A stretch of DNA of 8,157 nt from Desulfobulbaceae bacterium (GTDB lineage Bacteria; Desulfobacterota; Desulfobulbia; Desulfobulbales; Desulfocapsaceae), in the NCBI GenBank assembly GCA_030632405.1, contig DAOVUU010000092.1, positions 1 to 8,157 of the forward strand, written 5' to 3'. The position numbers and the translations under genes are program-made. Below, piece after piece: positions 1-5,504 of this stretch; within the stretch, counting starts at the first letter, position 1; every line of letters begins with the position of its first letter. Below the pieces are notes generated by a model, which ran no database searches, had not been told where the DNA came from, and was given only the letters and a program-made list of their open reading frames with translations.

Positions 1-81
1 ATGTTCTTTTTGATCTGCTTTGCCATGTCAAAATACAGTCGCCACCTGGAAGAAAAGCTTTCGACCGGCCATAATAATTGA
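1..81 (+). CDS. aapM: Amino-acid ABC transporter permease, C-terminal end only (AapM-like)
   Basis: An open frame runs from the left edge to a TGA at 79-81 and gives 26 residues. It starts with the end of a hydrophobic helix (FFLICFAM) and is followed by the polar tail SKYSRHLEEKLSTGHNN. As I recall the family, a tail of the form S-R/K-Y-S-x-x-L-E-x-x-L-x-T-G-H is typical of the inner-membrane permeases of polar and general amino-acid importers (AapM, BztC). The gene lies 26 bp upstream of a complete ATPase that strongly resembles AapP, which fits the usual permease-then-ATPase order. The ATG at position 1 is internal to the gene, not its start. Only the tail is visible, so substrate range cannot be read from it. 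Confidence 0.8.
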   Translation: MFFLICFAMSKYSRHLEEKLSTGHNN

Positions 82-107
82 GCTGATAAACTCACAGGAT
101 TGAAAAC

Positions 108-893
108 ATGACAGAAATAAAAACGCAAGAAAACACTGAGCAACTCGTATCTGCCGCTTCCACCGAAGTTATCATTGATTTCAACAAGGTCAATAAGTGG
201 TACGGCGATTTTCACGTGTTAAAAGACATTAATCTTAAAGTTCACAAGGGTGAGCGGATCGTGGTCTGCGGCCCTTCAGGGTCTGGAAAATCAACCCTTA
301 TCCGCTGTATCAACCATCTTGAGAAACATCAAAAGGGCAGCATCGTTGTCGATGGCATAACGCTAAACCAAAATATGAAGAACATTGACCATATTCGCAC
401 TGAAGTTGGTATGGTATTTCAAAACTTCAATCTGTTTCCCCATCTGACCATTCTGGAGAACCTCACCCTGGGCCCGATCTGGACACGGAAAATGCCTAAA
501 TCCGATGCTCAAACCAGCGCCATGAAGTATCTTGAACGGGTTAAGATCCCAGAACAGGCCGACAAATTTCCCGGCCAACTTTCAGGCGGCCAGCAGCAGC
601 GCGTGGCCATTGCCCGCTCTTTGTGCATGAACCCCAAAATTATGTTGTTTGACGAACCGACTTCAGCGCTCGACCCGGAGATGATCAAGGAAGTTCTTGA
701 CGTCATGATTGAGCTGGCCGACACAGGAATGACTATGATCGTGGTAACCCACGAGATGGCCTTTGCCAAGACCGTCGCAGACCGTGTGATTTTTATGGAT
801 GAGGGTGATATAGTAGAGGAAAATGAACCTAACGAATTTTTCAACAACCCCCAGCATGAGCGAACTCAACTGTTCCTCAGTCAGATACTCTGA
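108..893 (+). CDS. aapP: Polar/general amino-acid ABC transporter ATP-binding protein (AapP/GlnQ family)
   Basis: This is the cytoplasmic ATPase that powers a periplasmic-binding-protein-dependent amino-acid importer. All ABC motifs are intact: Walker [10 protein letters not shown] (55-63), Q-loop Gln105, signature LSGGQ (158-162), Walker B IMLFDEP (178-184), D-loop SALD (186-189) and the switch His215. The roughly 20-residue polar N-terminal extension, the segment [10 protein letters not shown] (29-38) and the ending [11 protein letters not shown] point to the AapP/BztD branch rather than short GlnQ forms. The family is usually about 245-260 residues, so 261 is full length. An AGGA at 96-99 lies 8 bases before the ATG and supports this start. 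It follows the permease by 26 bp and is almost certainly co-transcribed with it as the last gene of the transporter operon. Likely substrates are L-amino acids such as glutamate, aspartate, glutamine or branched-chain residues. The exact range depends on the binding protein, which is outside the window. Confidence 0.95.
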   Translation: MTEIKTQENTEQLVSAASTEVIIDFNKVNKWYGDFHVLKDINLKVHKGERIVVCGPSGSGKSTLIRCINHLEKHQKGSIVVDGITLNQNMKNIDHIRTEVGMVFQNFNLFPHLTILENLTLGPIWTRKMPKSDAQTSAMKYLERVKIPEQADKFPGQLSGGQQQRVAIARSLCMNPKIMLFDEPTSALDPEMIKEVLDVMIELADTGMTMIVVTHEMAFAKTVADRVIFMDEGDIVEENEPNEFFNNPQHERTQLFLSQIL

Positions 894-1008
894 TCTTTCA
901 GCATTACATTGAAGACTCTCGCTAGGAGGGTGGTTCAGCCGGATTATTGTAAGAATTGATAGTACCCGATTATAAGAAAATGTCAGATTGGGTCACGATT
1001 TCTGCAGA

Positions 1009-1230
1009 TTATGTGAAACTGCTAAACTGGGTAAACCGTTTTTGAAAGGGACCTGACTCTTTCTGACCATCAAGCATTTTACGCAGCATCTGCCACTCTT
1101 TTTGGGCTACTTTCAATTCATTTCTCAAAACCTGCTGTTCTTTGCTGGAATTCTTTTCGATTTCCTTTAAAATCCTGTCTACGTTTTGCTTTGCACGATA
1201 GAGTTCAAGAGCAATCGCTTTTATTGACAT
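1009..1230 (-). CDS. Small charged coiled-coil protein of unknown function
   Basis: The 73-residue frame starts at an ATG (1230-1228, minus strand) with a strong ribosome binding site, GAGGAGAG, a few bases upstream. Its first 10 bases overlap the end of the darP-like gene, so the two are probably translationally coupled. I do not recognise a named family. Residues 5 to about 58 are rich in Lys, Glu, Gln and Leu, with hydrophobics spaced as expected for one amphipathic helix or coiled coil. There is no Cys, no signal peptide and no membrane segment. The C-terminal tail (GPFQKRFTQFSSFT) is aromatic and Ser/Thr-rich, unlike the helix. The strong RBS, the overlap and the coherent amino-acid pattern argue that it is real. 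A cytoplasmic partner or adaptor role, perhaps in ribosome assembly or RNA handling, is inference from the neighbour alone. Confidence 0.72.
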   Translation of the reverse strand: MSIKAIALELYRAKQNVDRILKEIEKNSSKEQQVLRNELKVAQKEWQMLRKMLDGQKESGPFQKRFTQFSSFT

Positions 1231-1772
1231 TCCACTCTCCTCTGAAATTCGTCCTTTTCAACCGCCGCTTTCAGGATTCGAAAAACTTCACGATAATGAC
1301 CATGAATTCGGGTTCTGACGTACTGGTACACAGATTTTCTCAAATCACCTTCGTCAAATGAATATCGGTCCACAGCTGCGTCAATTTCCTCTCCTGACCA
1401 ATCCGGCTCCCACACCAATCCATGCTGCAGACAATCCTGTCGATCATCAATTGCCTCGTTGATTATCACATCACGAAGCCTCTCCGCTTCCTTGTGTACA
1501 ATATTGTTCTTTAGCTGTGACCCCTTTTTATCAGCAAGAAAATATAAAATTTCATCTACTTCCTCCGACCTCATTATCTTGGCCAGATATTTAATCTGCC
1601 TCTTTCTTGCCCCGCCTTTAAGCCCCCTGCAGGCAATAATCGCATTTTTCAGGTCTTTACTGCCCGGGAAATTTTTCAGATCCTTATCTGAGAGAAGGGC
1701 AATTTCTTCAGCCCCCTCCTCTTCCTGTTTAAATCTTCTTTTTCTAGCTGATTTGCTGATTCGTTCTGTCAT
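1221..1772 (-). CDS. darP: DUF615/DarP (YjgA)-like ribosome biogenesis protein
   Basis: This 183-residue basic protein matches the DUF615 pattern by eye. It has an N-terminal SKSARKRR (6-13), a helix with E-x-I-A-L-L-S-D-K-D-L, then the segment about residues 48-70 (GLKGGARKRQIKYLAKIMR). A VHKEAERLRD-type helix (92-101) follows, and a C-terminal Tyr/Arg-rich helix (YQYVRTRIHGHYREVF). In E. coli, DarP (YjgA) associates with late 50S precursors and helps mature the peptidyl-transferase centre; the family is cytoplasmic. The length agrees with the family (about 170-185). It lies 63 bp downstream of gpmI on the same strand and overlaps the next small gene by 10 bases. Upstream of the ATG there is only a weak purine stretch (AGAG) instead of a clear Shine-Dalgarno. 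A central insertion (about 105-140, acidic, with several Trp/Asp) looks less conserved. The family is best known from beta- and gammaproteobacteria, so this is a divergent member; the function is assigned by resemblance. Confidence 0.75.
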   Translation of the reverse strand: MTERISKSARKRRFKQEEEGAEEIALLSDKDLKNFPGSKDLKNAIIACRGLKGGARKRQIKYLAKIMRSEEVDEILYFLADKKGSQLKNNIVHKEAERLRDVIINEAIDDRQDCLQHGLVWEPDWSGEEIDAAVDRYSFDEGDLRKSVYQYVRTRIHGHYREVFRILKAAVEKDEFQRRVECQ

Positions 1773-1801
1773 GTTTAAACTCTATGTTAACTTCTGCAGA
1801 A
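1773..1801. repeat. Cluster of three perfect short palindromes upstream of darP
   Basis: Directly before the darP start codon (minus strand) lie GTTTAAAC (1773-1780), GTTAAC (1786-1791) and TTCTGCAGAA (1792-1801), all perfectly self-complementary. The first two also sit in an imperfect direct repeat, ATGTTTAAAC and ATGTTAAC. They could be an operator for the darP/small-gene pair, or chance in AT-rich sequence. No known regulator consensus is recognised. Confidence 0.35.
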
Positions 1802-1814
1802 AATTGTTTTTTAC

Positions 1815-1834
1815 CTGACTGCGTAAAAAGTCAG
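1815..1834 (-). terminator. Stem-loop between gpmI and darP, weak terminator or intergenic repeat
   Basis: Beginning 1 bp after the gpmI stop codon, the minus strand reads CTGACT, an 8-base loop TTTTACGC, then AGTCAG: a perfect 6-bp stem. A run of T does not follow; the next bases are GTAAAAAACAA, so it is not a standard intrinsic terminator. It could attenuate read-through from gpmI into darP, protect the gpmI mRNA 3' end, or be a copy of a dispersed intergenic palindrome. The structure is seen directly; the role is inference. Confidence 0.4.
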
Positions 1835-1835
1835 C

Positions 1836-3479
1836 CTACTTTTCCGATAGTTCACTCTCTAATTGCAAAAGAGCAGGTTCATATTCTTCCGGCTGTTGAT
1901 ATCCAAGCAGGGTGCAGATAGTTGCGGCAACATTTGCCAACCCGGGTTCTTTCACATCAGCCAAAACAAACGTATTTAACCCACTGAAATCACGAACAAC
2001 AAATGGCACAGGACTGAGGGTATGGGCAACCATCGGAATAATCTTGCCATTGTTTTCTCTCCACATACAATCAGCATTGCCATGATCGGCAGTAATTATG
2101 GCAATGCCACCTGCATCCCGTATGGCCCCGAGGAGTCTTTTCAAACAGATATCAACCGTTTCAACAGCAATCCGTATTGAAGCAGTAAATCCGGTGTGAC
2201 CCACCATATCTGCGTTGGGATAGTTCAAACGGATAAAGTCATATTGACCTGTTCGTATGGCGTCGATCACCTTGTCGGTGATTTCTGCAGCCTTCATCCA
2301 CGGTCGCTCATCAAAAGTCACTTTGTCTGACGAAATTTCCACATATTTTTCATATTTTTGGTCAATATACCCTGTCTTGTTTCCATTCCAGAAATAGGTC
2401 ACATGACCAAATTTCTGAGTTTCGGAAATAGCATAGGAAGAAACTCCCGCTGCACAGAGATACTCCCCTAAAGTGTTGTGTATAGCGGGTGGCTCCACCA
2501 GATAATTCCTGGGGATTTTTGCGTCACCGTCATACTGCATGATCCCGGCATAAAATACTTCCGGTAATCGAATCCTGTCAAATTCAGAAAAATCGTCCTC
2601 TTCAAAGGCACGTGATATTTCAATCGCACGATCTCCCCTGAAATTAAAGAAAATAACAGCATCACCATCTTCGATAGTACCAACAGGAATATCATTTTCG
2701 GCTATCACAAAACTTGGCATATACTGGTCCATTAATTCATGATCCTCTGAATAATAGAGTTCAACAGCCTCCCCGGCAGACTCAAAACGACGTCCCACCC
2801 CTAGAACATGTGCCTTCCATCCCTGTTCAACAACGGACCAGTCAGAATTATAGCGGTCCATAGTGGTGACCATTCTTCCACCGCCGGATGCAATGCGATA
2901 ATCGAAATCATTGTGGGATAGCTGCTCTAATTTTTTTTCCAATGGTCGAATATATTCAAGTGCACTTTTAGGCGCCACATCTCGACCATCCAATAAAGTA
3001 TGAACCCTTACTCTTTTAAACGATTCGACAGAACATTGTTCTAATAAAGCATAGAGTTGGTTTATATTGCTATGTACATTGCCATCAGAAACCAAGCCTA
3101 TGAAATGAACGGTGCCGTTATTCTGAGCACATCTTCTTATCCTTCCCCAGGATTTTCCTGAAAAAGCCGCTCCGGATCCAATTGCTTCATTGACAAGTTG
3201 TACCCCCTGGGAAAAAATTCTACCGGCGCCCAGGGCATTATGACCAACCTCCGAATTTCCCATATCCTCGTCAGAGGGCAGACCTACGGCAGTGCCGTGT
3301 GCTTTTATTTTTAACATTAAACGTGTATTTAACACCCCGTCAAGAAAGGGTGTGTTTGCCATATATACACCATTACTTTCATCCTCTGGCCCCAGACCAA
3401 CACCGTCCATAATAATGGTGACGACTGGGCCTGAGAGTTGTTTATGCCCTGAAAGAAGTTTGAGTTTTTGTGCCGCCAT
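1836..3479 (-). CDS. gpmI: 2,3-bisphosphoglycerate-independent phosphoglycerate mutase
   Basis: This enzyme interconverts 3- and 2-phosphoglycerate in glycolysis/gluconeogenesis through a phosphoserine intermediate, with two Mn ions, in the cytoplasm. The 547 residues form the alkaline-phosphatase fold with an inserted transferase domain. Visible active-site residues are Asp25 (MDG), catalytic Ser76 in GNSEVGH, His136 in SDGNVHS, Arg166-Asp167 in DGRD, Arg281/Arg284 in NFRGDR, Lys356, Asp424 and His428 in NADMVGHTG, Asp465-His466 in TADHGNAD, and His486. Everything needed for activity is present. It is longer than the common 510-residue bacterial form, with about 15 extra N-terminal residues, and starts the core with MDGVGLG rather than the usual LDGWG/LDGFG. 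This suggests a distinct GpmI clade. The ATG is preceded by AAAGGTGAT at good spacing, supporting this start. It heads the leftward unit gpmI-darP-small gene and diverges from the moeA operon. Confidence 0.97.
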   Translation of the reverse strand: MAAQKLKLLSGHKQLSGPVVTIIMDGVGLGPEDESNGVYMANTPFLDGVLNTRLMLKIKAHGTAVGLPSDEDMGNSEVGHNALGAGRIFSQGVQLVNEAIGSGAAFSGKSWGRIRRCAQNNGTVHFIGLVSDGNVHSNINQLYALLEQCSVESFKRVRVHTLLDGRDVAPKSALEYIRPLEKKLEQLSHNDFDYRIASGGGRMVTTMDRYNSDWSVVEQGWKAHVLGVGRRFESAGEAVELYYSEDHELMDQYMPSFVIAENDIPVGTIEDGDAVIFFNFRGDRAIEISRAFEEDDFSEFDRIRLPEVFYAGIMQYDGDAKIPRNYLVEPPAIHNTLGEYLCAAGVSSYAISETQKFGHVTYFWNGNKTGYIDQKYEKYVEISSDKVTFDERPWMKAAEITDKVIDAIRTGQYDFIRLNYPNADMVGHTGFTASIRIAVETVDICLKRLLGAIRDAGGIAIITADHGNADCMWRENNGKIIPMVAHTLSPVPFVVRDFSGLNTFVLADVKEPGLANVAATICTLLGYQQPEEYEPALLQLESELSEK

Positions 3480-3542
3480 TTTATCACCTTTAAATAAACC
3501 CTACGTTCAAATATCTTTTTTAACAGTAAACCACATTAATTT

Positions 3543-3551
3543 TGATATAAT
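3543..3551 (+). promoter_or_regulatory. Extended -10 promoter candidate for the moeA operon
   Basis: In the 155-bp divergent region the sequence TGATATAAT occurs, a perfect TGnTATAAT extended -10 element for the housekeeping sigma factor. No good -35 sits at 16-18 bp. The nearest is TTAACA at 3520-3525, with a 20-bp spacer, which an extended -10 could compensate for. Transcription would start near 3558, leaving a leader of roughly 75 bases before the 201-aa gene. A leftward promoter for gpmI must lie in the same AT-rich stretch, but I could not choose one. Confidence 0.55.
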
Positions 3552-3634
3552 CAGCGCAGTGCTTTAAGATAGGAGTTTTAATATAAAGCCAATACCCATT
3601 AATGCTTTTTTATAAGTTAAACTGACAACCTACC

Positions 3635-4240
3635 ATGCAAGATCATAGCTCGCTGCCAAAGCTCACTTTTACAGTTAACAGCCAGGATCTCCCTTTCTAT
3701 ACCACTCTATTACAGTCAGGAGTAGAAATAAAGGGTTCGAGCAGTGAAACCATGGGACATTTTTTAGGCAGGTTACCGGGGTTTACCGTTGACTACATCT
3801 CCGATACGGTTCAAACTCTATTTTTAAATGGCACGGCCGTTGATGACCTGACAACAGAACTTGGCCCCGGAGCCCCTGTTCTTGCAATTTCCGCCGCAAT
3901 GCCCGGCCTTGCCGGGGCAATTTTCAGGCGAAACAGTTTCCATGCCGCCCTACGCACATCAACTGAAAATGTAATCGCATCCGGCAAAAAAACAGAACCT
4001 GTTTTTGTCACGCTGAAACTCTTTAACAGCATAGCCTTGGAAAGGGGAATAGAACTCCTCTATATTGGCGTCTGTGTCAAAACGCTCAATCTCAATAACT
4101 TTCTCGCAAAGAGAACGGGCCTCTTTAATAAAGTGCTGCAGATGGAGTTGTCAAACGGCCTTATCGATAGAGAAGATCTGCTCACATTTCTAGCTGAAAA
4201 CCAAAAGATTAAACTCAAAATCACAACACCCTATGGCTGA
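3635..4240 (+). CDS. Conserved-looking protein of unknown function heading the moeA operon
   Basis: I do not recognise a named family for this 201-residue protein. It has no signal peptide, no Cys cluster and one Cys only (Cys147). The N-terminal half (about 28-95) alternates short strands and turns: a strand, a helix around ETMGHFLGRL (38-47), then VQTLFLNGTAVDDL (59-72) and GPGAPVLAISAAMPGLAG (77-94). This strand-NG-turn-strand ending in a Gly-rich loop recalls a ubiquitin-like beta-grasp (MoaD/ThiS) pattern, but there is no terminal Gly-Gly, so it is not MoaD itself. The C-terminal half (about 121-190) has hydrophobic strands (PVFVTLKLF, LLYIGVCV) and a helical tail. An in-frame TGA at 3623-3625 limits the start, and the ATG has no visible Shine-Dalgarno. 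The stop overlaps the moeA start by 8 bases, which implies coupled expression and a role in pterin-cofactor assembly or AOR maturation. That role is inference from context. Confidence 0.8.
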   Translation: MQDHSSLPKLTFTVNSQDLPFYTTLLQSGVEIKGSSSETMGHFLGRLPGFTVDYISDTVQTLFLNGTAVDDLTTELGPGAPVLAISAAMPGLAGAIFRRNSFHAALRTSTENVIASGKKTEPVFVTLKLFNSIALERGIELLYIGVCVKTLNLNNFLAKRTGLFNKVLQMELSNGLIDREDLLTFLAENQKIKLKITTPYG

Positions 4241-5504
4241 ATTGGAAGATACCAGAGACATGCTTGGCCGTGCTGGACTTATTACAGTTGCCAGAGCCTT
4301 ACAAATCCTGTTGAACCACCTTAACGTTGTTCCCTTAAAAAGTGAAACTGTCCCTTTGAATGAAGCCTTCGATCGGATTCTCAGCAACTCCGTAATTTCT
4401 CCAGAAGATCTACCCGCATCTGCCCGGTCAACTATGGACGGTTTTGCTGTGCGTGCGGCAGACACATTTGGAGCCAGCCAATCCATGCCCTGTTATCTGA
4501 ACATAACAGGAGAGGTTAAAATGGGATCTGAGCCGATCATGAAGGTTGAAAAAGGCTGTTGTTTTAAAATTCCGACAGGAGGCCTTTTGCCCCCTGGTGC
4601 AGACAGTGTGGTTATGTTTGAACATACTGTACCGGTTGATGATACAATGATTGAGATTGTAAAAGGAAGCGGTACCGGCACAAACCTTGTTCAGCGGGGA
4701 GAAGATATTATCCAAAACAGCGAAGCACTCCCGGCAGGTCATCTTCTGCGACCACAGGACCTGGGCTTACTCGCAGGGCTTGGGATTGCAGAAGTGACAG
4801 TGGCCAACACAATCAGTGTTGGCATAGTCTCTACCGGCGATGAAATTATCCCTTATACCGAAGCCCCTCAACCTGGTCAGATACGTAATATTAACAGTAT
4901 TACACTTGCAGGAATGATCAGACGTGCCGGTGGCAGGTATATTGACTATGGTATTGTTTCCGACCAGAGGGAAATATTCTTCCCCGCCCTGAAAAAAGCA
5001 GTAGAAGAAAATGACATCGTCCTCTTTTCCGGAGGAAGCTCAGTGGGTGTAAGAGATCTGGGTGAAGAGGCTGTTGAAGCTCTCGGCCCCCCAGGTGCAT
5101 TTGTCCATGGAGTTGCACTGAAGCCCAGCAAACCCATTCTAATGGGTCTCAGTGGTACCACTCCTGTTTTTGGCCTTCCCGGACACCCTGTTTCGGCTCT
5201 GGTCTGTTTCGACCTCTTTATCAAACCTGCCATACATAAACTCAGCGGCAGAAGCTGTAGTAACGAAATTCCTCAACCGGCGCTACCTGCAATACTTGTC
5301 AGAAACATAAACTCGGCACCCGGCAGGAGAGATATCGTACGCGTAAAATTAGAATTTGAGAATGGCACCTGGGCCGCCCATCCTATCATGGGGAAATCGG
5401 GCTCAATTTCAACCCTATCCAGAGCCCATGGCTACTTTTTTATAGATGAGGAAAGCCAGGGTATTTCTGAAGAAACAGTAGTTGAGGTATATTTATACCA
5501 ATGA
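4233..5504 (+). CDS. moeA: Molybdopterin molybdenumtransferase MoeA
   Basis: MoeA hydrolyses adenylyl-molybdopterin and inserts molybdate (or tungstate) into the dithiolene, giving the active cofactor; it acts as a cytoplasmic dimer. The 423 residues cover all MoeA domains. They show STMDGFAVRAADT (67-79, Asp69), VQRGEDI (153-159), STGDEI (200-205, with Asp203-Glu204 matching the catalytic GDE), GQIRNINS (215-222), SGGSSVG (266-272), LKPSKP (296-301) and GLPGHPVSA (314-322). The usual IKPGKP is LKPSKP here, a mild deviation in the pterin-binding loop. The C-terminal beta domain runs from about 345 to the end. The ATG lies inside the preceding gene (8-base overlap) with no Shine-Dalgarno, so translation is probably coupled; Met10 is a possible alternative start. 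Its stop overlaps the next start by 4 bases. It is the more canonical of the two MoeA copies here. Confidence 0.95.
   Translation: MAELEDTRDMLGRAGLITVARALQILLNHLNVVPLKSETVPLNEAFDRILSNSVISPEDLPASARSTMDGFAVRAADTFGASQSMPCYLNITGEVKMGSEPIMKVEKGCCFKIPTGGLLPPGADSVVMFEHTVPVDDTMIEIVKGSGTGTNLVQRGEDIIQNSEALPAGHLLRPQDLGLLAGLGIAEVTVANTISVGIVSTGDEIIPYTEAPQPGQIRNINSITLAGMIRRAGGRYIDYGIVSDQREIFFPALKKAVEENDIVLFSGGSSVGVRDLGEEAVEALGPPGAFVHGVALKPSKPILMGLSGTTPVFGLPGHPVSALVCFDLFIKPAIHKLSGRSCSNEIPQPALPAILVRNINSAPGRRDIVRVKLEFENGTWAAHPIMGKSGSISTLSRAHGYFFIDEESQGISEETVVEVYLYQ
5486..5499 (+). promoter_or_regulatory. Inverted repeat abutting the start codon of the moeA fusion gene
   Basis: GGTATA, TT, TATACC lies inside the end of the first moeA and stops one base before the ATG at 5501. 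In RNA, GGUAU and AUACC can form a 5-bp stem with a 4-base loop, covering the weak GAGG (5484-5487) and the initiation region. This would make translation depend on ribosomes arriving from upstream through the ATGA overlap. The same pentamers recur in reverse order at 7509-7526 before the AOR gene. Significance is uncertain because the arms also encode protein. Confidence 0.35.

Noticed and set aside
894..1008. Possible bidirectional terminator between the convergent aapP and the 73-aa gene
   Set aside because: Only 4-bp arms such as ACCC (964-967) and GGGT (990-993) were found, with no GC-rich stem and no T-run. I see no supportable feature here.
1459..1818. 119-aa plus-strand open frame
   Set aside because: It is antisense to the darP-like gene, has low-complexity Ser/Leu-rich composition and no ribosome binding site; a shadow frame.
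3635..4240. Calling the 201-aa protein MoaD, MoaE or MogA
   Set aside because: There is no terminal Gly-Gly as in MoaD, and no MoaE or MogA motifs; the resemblance is limited to a strand-turn pattern.
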